This document shows, piece after piece, positions 33,231-44,800 of a stretch of 64,000 nucleotides of DNA. The notes below the pieces were generated by a model that saw only the letters and a list, made by a program, of their open reading frames with translations, did no database searches and was not told the DNA's origin. Position 1 is the stretch's first letter. Each line of letters opens with the position of its first letter. Source of the stretch: Papaver somniferum (taxonomy: Eukaryota > Streptophyta > Magnoliopsida > Ranunculales > Papaveraceae); the NCBI RefSeq assembly GCF_003573695.1, contig NC_039362.1, forward strand, positions 5,990,088 to 6,054,087. The letters run 5' to 3'. Both the position numbers and the translations under genes were made by a program.

Positions 33231-34601
33231 TGTCTGGCAAAAGACTTTAAACTTAGAACTTCTTGGGAGGTAACCCATGCTTATGCAACACGGTAATATC
33301 TTTCCTTAACTCTTTTGCTTCAAATGGTAACAGTTTCTCATTGTTCATGCTTTTAATTTTATATTTAGAACATTTAGGACAATGTTAAATTTAAGTTTGG
33401 GGGTATGGGTAGCAACTTTTTTTTGCCATAAATAAACTCCAGAGCCTAGAAATTTATGCCTATTAAGGATGACACTAACCAATCTAAGTGGATCGAAGCA
33501 TTTTGGTTTTAGGAGTTGAGGGACCAATCTGATTAGATGGAAACATCTAAAGAGTTTATTCATAAAAGCACAGAGATCAGGTGTTAGAAATAACATGATA
33601 GTTTCTCCATATCTCGTTGAGTCCTTTTCACTTATGTTTTTATTTAATTTTATTTCAAAAATATGTTTGTCTAAGTGATTAGGTGGGGCTCACGATTCAA
33701 GTTGTTACCACTGCTAGGGTGTAATAGAGTGATTGAGATACTACAAAAAAAAAAGACCAGACCAATAGACCAATCGGAATAAATATTAACACTTGGATAG
33801 TAATATGTGTGTGTTATCCCTGTCTCCATCGCCTAAATAAGCGTGGAACACAGGATCCACAGGAATTACCATGTAATCTGCTGACAAGAAGCATGCGCTT
33901 GGATCCAAAAGATATAATCATGTCGTTAAATAATAATAATAGTAAATAAATGTGTGTTCAATAAATCGACCGCTGGTTCCCTTGTATATGCTAGGCGAGT
34001 TGATCTAGAATTAGGACTATCGACCACTGGTCCCCTTGTATATACCAATTGTGTTGATATTAGTCAGACCAGTATCTCAGTCCATTAGGATAGGTTCATC
34101 TTGGCAGAGGCCTTCAGACAGATATGAGTAAACACCTTTCACCTAGTCAACATCAAAACCAGCTATGTTTTTCTATATACATCTCTTAATCTTTTCATGT
34201 GATTAGTTTTACCATGGATATGATGTTTATAGTGCAACTATCTGAGTAGAGCTCTTCCACTTATATATGAATTTAATATGCTTGAGTGCAAACTCATATA
34301 CAACAATAAAAATTTCGCATCAGGGTACTTCCTCCCGTAATCAATAAGTATGCCAACCAAGGAGGTTCTTTAGTGCATTCCAAGTTCTGTGTAGATAACT
34401 AGGGTCTGGAATAAAGGTTTTGTGGGTACACCTCTGGTAAACCCTTCTGAGACTATAACTCGGCTACTAGGGCCACCTAGGGGTTTAAAAGGCTTGTTGC
34501 ACATGCTAAGTGCAATCGACGATGCCTGCGACAGTGAGTTAGGATCTTATTTTCTATTTTTAATTTGCTAGTGACTAGCAAATAATAAGTTTAAAGGTAT
34601 T
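33231..34601 (+). other. 3' untranslated region of the Athila-type element
   Basis: It has no coding frame. It contains phrases common before Athila 3' LTRs (TTGGGAGGTAACCCATGC at 33263; TAAGTTTGGGGGTATGGGTA at 33392). It also has a two-copy repeat around 'ATCGACC(G/A)CTGGT(T/C)CCCTTG' at 33965 and 34020. No long polypurine tract precedes the 3' LTR; the bases before it are AGTTTAAAGGTAT. Confidence 0.6.
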
Positions 34602-36033
34602 TGATAGACGCATTTATGTGTCTATTTTCATCTCTATTGTGTATATTGTTAGTACCCATTTTTGTACTAATTTTGGTATTTTATCCCTTTGTAGGTGGTT
34701 TTGGAGAAATAGGTTTTTGCGGCGAAATTGGCTCGAAAAGTTGTTAAAGGCACCTAGGAGGACATTTTCTATTCAGATTCTCATTTTGGATAAGGGGTAA
34801 CCCATTTCCAAGCAAGCTGCGAAGCACATACCGGGATTGGATAGGGGGACACCTTCTTCACGGTTTAAAAAGAAAGTTTTGGCGGGAAAAATGGTTTACA
34901 CGGACGGATTTTAGGGTTGGAGTTTTGATCGATTTTTATGGAGATTAAAGGGATGAAATTGATTGGGTTTACTCCTTAGGACTACACAGGCCTGGTAAAG
35001 TCTTTGGATTGGACCCAAATTGGCTAGAGATTGAATTAGAGCAAAAAAGAGGTGATGGAAGTTTTGGGTCTTTGATGAATTATTTTAGGAATTTCAGGGA
35101 CACTAAAGGCAAGATTTTCTTCCCAAAGCTTGATATTTATATAAGGAAGAGTTTAGAATCAAAAGGAAAGCTCAGATACGCGTAGAAGTCCTAAAACAAG
35201 AAATTGCCGCAACTTGGCCGTGAAGAAAAAGGAAGAGATTTTGGAGTGATTTAATCGGTCTTTTTGATATAAAAAGGTTGGTTGGGTCATATAGAAGGGG
35301 TGTCGAAAGTTAGGGGAAGTTTAGAACACCACAGAGCCGAAAATTCAAAGGTGCAGGAAACCTGCTGCTGCTGCTGAAGAACACGAAGAACATCGACCCA
35401 CGCCGAACCGTCGCAGACGAGTGTCTTTCTTCAACAGCAGAACCGATTTATCGTTTATTAACAAAACTTCAATTATATCGGTGATTTCTGTAACGCCAGA
35501 AAAGCGTTGCAGATTCGCTGTATTATTATTTCTCTTCAATAAAAACACCTTTTAAGCCATGAATCAATCTTTTGAGCATGTTTTTACCGTGATGAGCTAA
35601 ACCCCAACACTGGGATGACGGAGGAAGCCATGTTTCACAATTGATGGTAATTATAATTGATTCTTATGAATTTTTTCATTGCTTTTAAATTGATTTATGA
35701 TTTTCATTGATTATTTGTGATTTTGTTTGATAGTGTATACTTAGTCTAAGAACTTTTGATGCACTATGCTTATGATTTACATCTAATGCTTTATAAAATC
35801 TACTTATGGCAAAGTAATAGAGTCTATAAAAGAGCTAGTATTGTTATGAATCATCATATGAATCAATTGATTGTGAAGTTTGGTGGAATCCTAAGTCCCA
35901 GTCAATCGTAATATTGATATCATTTTTTTTATTTGATATTTTAATCGGAATATAAGTCTAGAATAGAGTCTTCACAAGTACGAGTTGAACGAACTCTACT
36001 TATCACTTTTTACAACAACATAAAATCACATCA
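34602..36033 (+). repeat. 3' LTR of the Athila-type element, 1,432 bp
   Basis: It begins TGATAGACGCATTTATGTGT and ends AAATCACATCA. Its last 440 bp match 28719-29157, and its whole length matches the solo LTR at 20248-21666. The first 20 bp form an imperfect inverted repeat (AGACGCA and TGTGTCT). It is followed by GAGAC, the expected right TSD. Confidence 0.92.
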
Positions 36034-36287
36034 GAGACAAGAGGGATAAATAAGGGATTAATGAAGAAGTAAGAGGTTATATTAAGGAAGGAATTGCATT
36101 AGAAGTAATTAAGGAAGTTTAAGACATGTATCATGACGTCATAGAAGGAGGGGCTTTTGAAAAGTCTATATAAGGAAGGACAAGGTACAATGGAAAAGAA
36201 AAACTCACTCTCTTACCATTCCTAGTAAGTGTGGTCATCATGTGTGACTAGGACGGGTAGAACCCAAACCTTAAACATCCCTCAACA
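36034..36287 (+). repeat. 3' LTR (copy C) of the large Tat element, 5' end lost
   Basis: It resumes at the position corresponding to 11114 of copy B (ACAAGAGGGATAAA) and continues to CCCTCAACA at 36287. It has the TATA-like TCTATATAAGG and CTCTCTTACCATTCCTAG blocks. The first ~120 bp were lost with the deletion at the left end of the Athila insertion. The next bases, AGCAG, resemble the AACAG before copy B. Confidence 0.88.
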
Positions 36288-36975
36288 AGCAGCTGGAGTA
36301 AAAGTAGAGGAAATGGTGATTGCTGAGTACGGTCTTAGATTGGTAATGCAGCTGAAGTTGGCAGTGTTGCTGGTGTTTGTGTGTTGCAAGATAAATAAGA
36401 GATGTATACGCAGTCAAATGGGTCGTGTGCTGGGATATATGGTTGTGACAATGGGACTTGAAGGTGTATTAGCTGTGTTGAAGAAGTGCCATCATGGTGA
36501 AACATTAGGCATAGGCTGTGAAAATGGTTCAGTCCATGGAAGGTATACTAGTAAGCCTACCAATTTTATGGCCACACAATTGTCTCCACGTGTCTGAGTT
36601 ACCACGTGAGCGAGTTGCTGGGTGAGTTGAGTTAACTGCATTTAAAGATCTTGATTTAAGAGGGAGGATATTTTAGAGATAGTTGACATCGTTTTTTTGC
36701 CCAACAGTTATCTCGGCAAGAGTATGATCATTTTATAACCCAATTATAAAAGTATGATCATTTTGTAACCCAATTACAAAAAGTATGACCATTTTGTAAA
36801 TGTCCCTAAAGAATACAGTAAGATTTTCTTTACGTACCAAACATTGTGGCTATTTCATAGTTTTTGTTAGGTATGTGTGCTGCAATATTCTACTAGGGAG
36901 GATCCATATAGCTTGATTATGAAAACAAAAGAGCTTCCTTAAATCGAGGCAGTTGCAACATGATTTCTTACTATC
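36288..36975. other. Flank of the large Tat element; no gene, short tandem repeat
   Basis: The 122-codon frame 36229-36597 starts in the LTR and has no recognisable domains. A repeat of 'AGTATGATCATTTTGTAACC' (three copies, period about 33 bp) lies at 36718-36800. An AAGAGGGAGGATATTTTAG phrase at 36658 resembles a retrotransposon polypurine tract, but no LTR was identified after it. Confidence 0.4.
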
Positions 36976-37840
36976 TTTTTTTTTGAAGCATAAAATTTTA
37001 TAAAATTAGGACGAAATTACACGAGGGTACGTTGTACCCATAAAATCTTCCATTACAATAGGACTAAGACACGATAGTGTTAATGTGCTGTCGATAGGTT
37101 TGATAATGTGCTGTCGTCCGCCGCTTTGTTTGCTAGTTCGTTTTCCGCCTGATTCCCTTCCCTGTAATTGTTCTTTATGGTGCAGTGTGGAATTTGGGTC
37201 ATTCTAGATTTGATTTCCGCGATCAAATTGATTAATTACTAAGGTGGTTCGGTTGTTGAGTTTAAAAATCGCAGGAGGTTTTTCGAATCCATTTCAAATT
37301 GTACCTTTGGCCATTCGCGATCTGTGGATGTTCTTGTCGCGATAAGCATGGCCCAAGTGTCGGCAGTGAGGGCGGTTATTATCCCTAGAGGTTGCGCGAT
37401 TGCCAAGATTGTGATAGCTTCATCGTTTCTGCAGATGATACCCGCTCCTTCAAGACCTGGATGACCTCTAGCCGCCCCATCCGTGTTGATTTTGATCCAG
37501 TCTGCGTGAGGTTTGCTCCATTCGACTAAAATTGTGGTTGAGTGTGGGATCCTGTGCGCGGGTTTGTAGGTAATTTCATACCAGGTAGCACCGGTGGGAG
37601 GTTGTGTTCAGCCCATGTATATTCCTGTTGAAGTTTGATAGCCATTTGCATTATGGTTTTTGAGGTTGTTTTCTTTTGGTTGTATACTACACCATTTCTG
37701 GCCAACCAAAGGGACCAGAAAAGAAATCAGAATGTTGTAGTGGATTCATTTCGAGTTTTTGTTTGATTGGGATGGCTATAATTGTTTGACAGTTTACGGA
37801 TGAAGGTATGCCTTGAAGGGTGTTTTGTGGAGTAGGTTCA
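36976..37840 (-). pseudogene. LINE remnant with RNase H domain and poly-A tail
   Basis: On the minus strand from about 37540 it translates as VEWSKPHADWIKINTDGAA, RGHPGLEGAGIICRND and VQFEMDSKNLLRFLN, then after stops ESGGKRTSKQ or, in the shifted frame, REGNQAENELANKAAD. This is the RNase H (RVT_3-type) domain at the C-terminus of plant LINE pol, with catalytic Asp (NTDGA), the D of EMDS and the final Asp. A 9-base T run (36976-36984) marks the poly-A tail of a minus-strand insertion. Stops near 37230 and frameshifts show decay. It is 5' truncated, as is usual for LINEs. No TSD could be fixed. Confidence 0.85.
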
Positions 37841-38275
37841 CAGATAACACTCGGATATCATAAAGGATACCCCATCAAAAGATTTAGCCCAAATACGAAA
37901 TATGAAATAAGTAGACAAATATATTTGTTATCATAACAATTGGGCACAAAGGTTATATGAAACTGGTGAAGCAACAACTCATATTTCAATTAAATCAATA
38001 AACAATATCAAGAGTTAATTTATTCAAATCATAATAACCTCAAAACCATATGTATTTAAATCGAAAGTGGTCTAATGCTTAAAGTGGTTTCTACTATGAA
38101 ACCCTAATTATAATAAAATTAACAAGACATGGCTTTCTCAAAAGCCATAAACATACTAGAGAGATTCAAAACCGAAACGGGATAAATAAAACTACAAACC
38201 TTATTCTCCCAGTTCATGGCTCTGTAGCCGCCTCCCCCTCTCATTCTATTTCTGTTTATCTCTATACAGTTGTTG
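37841..38275. other. No gene seen
   Basis: AT-rich sequence without a supported frame or recognisable repeat end. It ends at the TSD of the hAT element that starts at 38284. Confidence 0.4.
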
Positions 38276-38283
38276 CGTAGAAG

Positions 38284-39072
38284 TAGGGGTGTGCATAAAA
38301 TCCGAAATCGTGGATTTCATCCGCAACCGTCCGTAAAATTGCGGGTGAAAACCAATCCGCAAGAGTCTATGGACCGGACACGGATGAGTTTTCAAATCCG
38401 CAAGGTTTAGCGATTTGGTTGTGGGTGATTTTGTAAATCCGCGGATTCACCCGAACCGTAGGTTATGACAAAAAAAAAAGATAAAGCCCAGTTAAATAAA
38501 GCCCGGCAAAACAAAGCTTATGAGCCTCCGGCCGGTGCCATGTATTCTGCCATTTAACCTAACGGAGTTTGCTTTGAAATGAAAAAAACTGAAGTTCCCC
38601 TTCACTCAATTTCATGTTAGTTTCAGTCCAAATATCTTTTGATTTTTTTGAATGGTGTTCATATCTACATTAATTATGGAATTCTCTTTTCGGCTTATTA
38701 GTCCATGAATACTAATTCTACTCTAAATCAGATACTTTGTTTGGAGTTCTCCTTTCGGCTTATTAGTCCCTGAGTACTGATTCTACTCCAAATCAGTTAC
38801 TTTGTTTTTCATTATTATGCATGTAAGTTGTTTGATGAAATACCTAGCATCGCATGTTCAAAAATTCCCTCACCGATTTTGTTTGTTTACTTTTTTTTTT
38901 TCTTCTAACTAAATCCGCGGTTAATCTGCATCCAGCCTGTATTACCTGTTGATCAGTAGATGTGAAATCCGTGGATGATTGGGCCGGTCACGGTTCAATT
39001 TTCCAAATCCGCAACTTTGACGGTTTGGTTGCGGGTGACCCCTAATCCGCAACCGTCCGTTGCACACCCTTA
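38284..39072. mobile_element. Non-autonomous hAT element, 789 bp, TSD CGTAGAAG
   Basis: The left end is TAGGGGTGTGCA. The right end reads TAAGGGTGTGCA on the other strand. CGTAGAAG flanks both sides exactly (38276-38283 and 39073-39080). The subterminal 160 bp at each end are rich in 'ATCCGC' and 'CAACCGT' motifs, as in hAT elements of this TIR type. No transposase is encoded. A 65-bp stretch in the middle (about 38680-38745 and 38746-38810) is duplicated in tandem. Confidence 0.95.
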
Positions 39073-39080
39073 CGTAGAAG

Positions 39081-40287
39081 TTTAAACCTAGCACAATTGC
39101 CAGGCCCTGTCTACACACCATTCGGACCAAGGACTGCCAAGGTCCTCTCCAATTGCTTCCTTCTATTTAGTCTGTCAGTTTCCCTTCCTTTTCAGACTCG
39201 GCCGCAACATCAATTTCCTGAACCTTTGAGAACCATCTCCACCAAATGCAACCAGCTCCTTGCCAAGACCATTGCGAACCAGACTCACTCGAGGCCTCAG
39301 CAAACGCCACTGTTGGCACAAATATTAAGAGCAGCAAAGTGGTTTAATAGACGCCACCAGAAATTACTCCCAATACACCCTTGTATAGCACTCAAATTCA
39401 GGAATGCTTCGATTGCCATCTTCAAATTCAGTTCATGACTCAAAGCTTGTAGTCGGTAAGCTTTCTTTACTTCTCTTGACACCAGCAGATTGAACCTACC
39501 ACTACTGTTCATTGTTGTTGCAGTAATCAACATCTCCATTTCCACTTCAATGATCGGAACCCATTTCTGCCAGCAACTTCTTCTCTCTTCATCGCTGCAC
39601 TTACTGCTTCCCACTAGTTCTTCCCTGAACATAAATGCTACCTGCAATCGGACCTGCCATACCCAGACGAACAACTTCGTCGGTCAAGCCATACTTCGCT
39701 TCTATAATCACCATTGATACATCCGCTTCCTTGCTGTAACATGAGAATGGTCACACAACAACTTTCGATTCAGTGACCACCTGAGAGACCATTACCTGCA
39801 GCAAGTCTCAAGGTCCACCCTAACTGATGGCATCCATCGGATCAGCCAATATCACTTTCCGTTTCTTGACATTTCAGCTGAATTCAAACTCCACCTGAGA
39901 CAATTTTTCCACCATCCATCCATAACACCAATCTCTCTTGTATTTTAGTTCACAACGCCACCAGCTGGCTTTGTAGCTCGATTCCTTCTCCATTTTTGTC
40001 TGCATGCAATCAAAATTCCATAGCTGCTGCAACTTCTTCTTGTTCCCTGGATACTCGATGGAGTTCCACCCACGACACCTTCTCCCACCGATTCAAGAAC
40101 TCCATACAACACCATCAATGCCTCTGTTTAACTTTTGTTGCACTGATACACAACTCAGGCAAGTAATTCGAAAGCAATGTCATCTTAGTTTACATACAGA
40201 CACCCGAATCTCGTTCCAATAGTAGTGCTGATGTTAGGCACTCAAAATAATCCCATCTCGAGTCAACAACCCCGTATCTTACAGCAT
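39081..40287. other. No recognised gene
   Basis: Several overlapping frames of 62-125 codons on both strands (39097-39438, 39297-39674, 39490-39717, 40004-40222) lack known motifs or a coherent exon structure. The sequence is C-rich on the plus strand with repeated 'CCACC' and 'CAGC' phrases, like the body of old LTRs elsewhere in the window. Assignment is open. Confidence 0.35.
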
Positions 40288-41357
40288 GTTTGTTTTTTCC
40301 TCGACGTAGAGGCTAACCTCTACGTAGTGGTGGATCCTATTTATATTGGTGTTTGTTTTTTCCACTACTTCTACATAGATAGAGGTAAATCTCTATCTAT
40401 ACAGAGGAAATCAAATATCACCAATGAGGTGCTATCTTTGAGCCTCTACCTCTATTAAATCTTCGAGTGATTAATATATCCTCGAACAAATTTATAATGT
40501 CGAAAAATAATTCCTTAATTCAAAATCTAAATTTTCCCCTGTTTCAAGAAAAGTGGTATTTTCGTCCGTTTCAGAAAAAAGAATATTTTCGTGCTGTTTC
40601 AGAAAAAGTTATGTTTTCCTCTGTTTTAGAAAAAGTGACACTTTAGCTCCGTTTCAGAAAAAATGATGCTTTCCCCTGTTTCAAAAAAATTGATACTTTC
40701 GCGCCGTTTCAGATATTTTTGCTCCGTTTCAGAAAAAGTGTTTTTTTCCTCGTTTCAGAAAAAAAAATGATATTTAGCCCTGTTTCAGAAAAAGTGAAAA
40801 TTTTGCCCCGTTTCAGAAAAAGTGATACTTCTCTCGTTTTAGAAAAAGTCATATTTATGTTCCGTTTCAGAAAAAGTTATATTTTTGTCCCGTTTCAGAA
40901 AAAGTGACTTTTGCCCTGTTTCAGAAATAGTGATTTTTTTCCTGTTTCAGAAAAAGTGATATTTTCGCCCGTTTCAGAAAAAGTGATACTTTCTCCCGTT
41001 TCAGATAAAGTGATATTTTTGATCCGTTTCAGAAAAAGTGATATTTTTACCCCGTTTCAGAAAAAGTTATACTTTCGCTCCATTTCAGAAAAAGTGAACA
41101 TCTTTGGTTGTATTTTCTACTACATTTTTTTCTTTTGTGGAATTTTTGAACATCTTTGGTTGTAATGGATCTTCATGGATTTTTTGAATTTTGAAAAGTA
41201 AAAATGAGAAATATATAAAATTGGCTACACAACATAGAGTTGTTAGATAGTTGTCAAACAAACATGATTTTAAGAGACATTATAAAGTGATATTTATATA
41301 GATATAGAGGTAAATTTCTATGTAGAACCCTTTACATATATAGGGGAGAAAACAAAC
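40288..41357. mobile_element. TIR-bearing element holding a minisatellite
   Basis: The left end GTTTGTTTTTTCCTCGACG occurs again in variant form at 40351 (GTTTGTTTTTTCCACTACTT). The right end on the other strand reads GTTTGTTTTCTCCCCTATAT. About 50 bp inside the ends are matching phrases (CTACATAGATAGAGGTAAAT on the left; CTACATAGAAATTTACCTC from the right). No convincing TSD was found, so the outer border and the superfamily are uncertain. It has no coding capacity. Confidence 0.6.
40537..41098. repeat. Minisatellite, about 27-bp unit, 21 copies
   Basis: The core CCGTTTCAGAAAAAGTGATA recurs about 21 times with unit lengths from about 18 to 33 bp. Variation is concentrated in the T-rich spacer. 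Frames 40719-40907 and 40911-41165 translate it into a VSEKVI-type repeat, which I regard as accidental. Confidence 0.92.
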
Positions 41358-41539
41358 TTGATGTTAGTCTCTGACCATCAGTAACATCACCATTCACCAA
41401 CTCCTTGTCTCAGTGCGATAACAATTGAATCACCACCAAAAACAGCCATACAAATCGACCATTTTCTGTTTTATTTATCACAGACCGCAAAAGAAATGTG
41501 GTGGAACCGTCCAAGATATACCACGAAGCCCACTTTATT

Positions 41540-41788
41540 TGAAGAATAAAACGGCTATGCATGAGAGGCAAGTCATCGAGTTAGATATAGTTTGTTGAAG
41601 CTTTCTTATCTTTAGGAGATTGAATAAGTCATTAGACTGAGTCAGTTTGTTGGCATCATTTTAGGAGTCAGTTTCGTTTGTGTTAGTTGTGCTTTCATGA
41701 TCTATTTAAATGATCATTGTACGTCAGTTCAATAAGATATAAGAAATCTTCAGTACAGACTAGTGATCTTGTCTCTGATATACCAACA
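41540..41788 (+). repeat. 5' LTR of the Copia element
   Basis: It starts TGAAGAATAAAACGG and ends GATATACCAACA. It appears identical to the 3' LTR. A weak TATA-like CTATTTAAATG is at about 41701-41711, which would place transcription start in the last 60-70 bp. Confidence 0.95.
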
Positions 41789-41790
41789 AG

Positions 41791-41803
41791 TGGTATCAGA
41801 GCC
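41791..41803 (+). other. Primer-binding site of the Copia element
   Basis: TGGTATCAGAGCC is complementary to the 3' end of plant initiator methionine tRNA, the standard primer of Copia elements. Two bases (AG) separate it from the LTR. Confidence 0.93.
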
Positions 41804-41834
41804 TGATACGAGCCTGGTGAGAGAGAGGAAGAAG

Positions 41835-44800
41835 ATGGGTGATAGAGATTCATTGTTAAGCATTCCGAAATTCGATGGAGACTACGAGTACTGGGCCATG
41901 TTGATGGAAAATTTGCTCAAGTCTAAGGAGTGGTGGGATCTAATTGAAACTGGGATCATAAGACCAGAGAGGAACGTGATTCTGACTGGTGTACAGAGAA
42001 CTGAGTTAGCAGAGGCAACGCTAAAAGATCTCAAGGTGAAGAATTACTTGTTTGCATCAATAGACAAGTCGATTCTTAAGACAATCATGAAGAAGGACAC
42101 GGCCAAGGATCTATGGGATTCAATGAAGCAGAAGTACCAAGGGAACCAGAGAGTTCAAAGTGCACAGTTACAAAGATTGAGACGCAACTTTGAAGTTTTG
42201 GAGATGAAGGAAGGAGAAGCTATAGCAGATTACTTCTCGAGAGTCATGCTAGTGGTGAACGACATGCGTAACCTAGGAGAAGAGATGACTGACTCCAAGG
42301 TGGTGGAGAAGATCTTGAGGACGCTTGTTGAAAGATTCACATACGTCGTGTGTGCGATCGAGGAATCCAACGACATAAAGGATCTTACGGTTGATGGACT
42401 GCAGAGCTCTCTGATGGTGCATGAGCAGAAACTGATCAGACATGTAGGGGAAGAACATGCTCTGAAGATAGAAGGAAGATGGAAATCTGATGGAGGTAGA
42501 GGTCAAGGAAGTTCAAACATGAGAGGTCGAGGAGGTTATCAAGGTAGAGGAAGAGGGAGATCAAATTTCAATAAGGAGTCAATTGAGTGCTACAAATGCC
42601 ACAAGAAGGGCCACTACAAGTTCGAATGTCCAGACTGGGATAAGAATGCCAATTATGCAGAGCTCGAAGAGGATGTGTTACTTATGGCACATGTGGAGAC
42701 AGTTCAAGAAGAAGAAGAACATATATGGTTTCTTGACTCTGGTTGCAGTAATCACATGTGTGGAAATAGGAGTTGGTTTGGTGATTTTGACAGTAGCTTC
42801 CATACGAATGTGAAGTTAGGAGATGACAGAAGAATGAAAGTTGAGGGAAGAGGGAGACTCAGTCTGAGAATTGATGGAGTTGCACAGACCATTACCTCAG
42901 TCTACTTTGTGCCGGGACTTAAAAATAACCTACTGAGTGTGGGACAACTGCAACAAAAGGGGCTGAGAATCATCATTGAGAATGACGTCTGTGAAATATG
43001 GCACAAGCAACAGATGAGATTGTTGATGCATTCAACGATGAGCAAAAATCGTATGTTCATCATCGTGGCAAAGATGAAGCAAATTGACGATGAAGTAAAA
43101 TGCTTACAAGTCACAGAAAGAAAGACAGAAGAGTTGTGGCACAAAAGACTTGGACATCTTAGTCACAAGGGAATGCAAGAGCTGGCTGAGAAGAATATGG
43201 TGCTGGGAATCCCATCTTTAAAAATCAGTGGAGAAAAGAACTTGTGTGATACGTGCATGAAGGGAAAACAAAACCGAGAAAATATACCAAAGAAAAGTTT
43301 GTGGAAGTCAGATCGTGTGCTGCAACTTATTCACACAGACATCTGTGGACCCATTACGCCAGTATCATCAAGCGGAAAAAGGTACATGATAAATTTTATT
43401 GATGACTACAGTCGAAAATGTTGGTCTTACTTTCTTGTCGAGAAGTCAGAAGCTTTACAGACTTTCAAAGAGTTTAAAGCGGCTGTGGAGAGAGAACTTG
43501 GACAAGCATTGGTATGTTTAAGGTCAGATCGAGGAGGAGAGTATAACTCTAAGGAGTTTGAAACTTACTGCAAAGAAAAGGGAATCAAGAGACAACTAAC
43601 AACTGCATACACACCACACCAAAATGGCATAGCAGAAAGGAAAAACAGAACAGTCATGAACATGACAAGGTGTATGCTTGTAGGTATGTCGGTACCAAGG
43701 AAGTTCTGGGCTGAAGCAGCTCAGTATGCTGTTCATATTCTGAACAGGAGTCCATCAAATGCACTAGGAGATGTGACACCAGAAGAACGATGGAGCGGTC
43801 ACAAACCTTCAGTCGCTCACATCAGAACCTTCGGCTGCATTGTTTATGCAATGGTACCTTATGAGAGAAGGACCAAGTTAGATGAAAAAGGCATAAAATG
43901 TATCCTGCTGGGAGTAAGCAAGGAGTCAAAGGGTTATCGTCTCTACAATCCAGAGACACAGAAAGTTATAATAAGCAAAGATGTGAAGTTTGATGAAGAT
44001 CATGGATGGGAATGGGAGGAGAATCAACAAGAGAATGGCTACGTATGGGAGAAACTAATGACTGAATCAGATGATGAAGAAGGTGAAACAAAAGCTACCC
44101 CACCTGAAGAGGAAGTGAATACTGAGACAGAGGTTTCAGATACGCTTAGACAAGAAGAAGAAAGTGAGCCTGAGCTAGGAGACACAAGTGGAACAGCTCA
44201 GAGAGATTCTAGTAGAAGAAGAAAGCAAGTCCCTGTTTGGATGAAGGATTATGTGGGGCTCTTTGTCGAGGAAGATGAGGAAGAATACGTTATGGTAGCC
44301 CACCCAGAGGATGAATACGTTATAGTAGCTCACCCGGAAGATCCTGAGAGCTTCAGAGAAGCAGTTCAAGACAAAAGATGGAGAGAAGCGATGGAAACAG
44401 AGATAAAATCCATCGAAGAAAATGACACATGGGAGTTGGTAGAACTACCTATGGGAGCCAAAGTGATTGGAGTAAAGTGGATCTTCAAGACGAAGTACAA
44501 TGAAAAAGGAGAAGTAGACAAGCTTAAAGCAAGATTGGTGGCCAAAGGATATCATCAAAGACAAGGTATTGATTTTCATGAAGTGTTCGCACCAGTTGCG
44601 AGGTGGGACACGATACGTGTTATCTTGGCCATAGCAGCTCGAAGAGGTTGGGAGATGTTCCAGTTAGACGTAAAAAGTGCTTTCCTGCACGGTGAGTTAA
44701 GTGAAGACGTCTATGTAGATCAACCAGAAGGATTTAAAGATCAACAGGACACAAGGAAGGTCTTCAAGCTAAGGAAGGCTCTTTACGGCTTGAAACAAGC

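Larger units (their letters stand above)
28719..36033 (+). mobile_element. Athila-type LTR retrotransposon, gag-protease only, 5' LTR truncated
   Basis: The 5' LTR remnant is 28719-29157, the internal region 29158-34601 and the 3' LTR 34602-36033. Gag and protease match the Athila lineage of Ty3/Gypsy. Reverse transcriptase, RNase H and integrase are absent, although the 5.4-kb internal region is bounded by proper LTR junctions, so the family may be non-autonomous. It entered the 3' LTR of the large Tat element (right flank GAGAC); the left flank was lost by a deletion that also removed about 1 kb of its own 5' LTR. Confidence 0.85.
10991..36287 (+). mobile_element. Large nested Tat-type LTR retrotransposon with antisense PMD gene
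   Basis: The 5' LTR (10991-11286 plus 14871-14949) and the 3' LTR (36034-36287, 5' end lost) match each other better than either matches copy A. Both are in plus orientation. Flanks are AACAG on the left and AGCAG on the right, a one-mismatch TSD. Inside are a broken plus-strand gag, two tandem arrays and a minus-strand PMD gene. Later insertions and one deletion account for the 25.3-kb span. No RT or integrase belonging to this element was found, so it was either non-autonomous or lost pol. Confidence 0.75.

Noticed and set aside
36229..36597. A 122-codon gene following the Tat LTR
   Set aside because: It starts inside the LTR and crosses the TSD; its composition is not protein-like in any family I know.
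39097..40222. A small multi-exon gene from overlapping 60-125-codon frames
   Set aside because: Frames occur on both strands, share no domain, and the phrase repetition resembles old LTR sequence.
40537..41098. CRISPR-like regular array
   Set aside because: Repeats are imperfect, spacers are short and near-identical T-rich sequence, there are no cas genes, and the context is plant nuclear DNA. It is a minisatellite.
41763..41834. Upstream Met at 41763 as start of the Copia polyprotein
   Set aside because: It lies within the 5' LTR and before the primer site; the ATG at 41835 begins right after the leader, and the family-typical gag start follows it.
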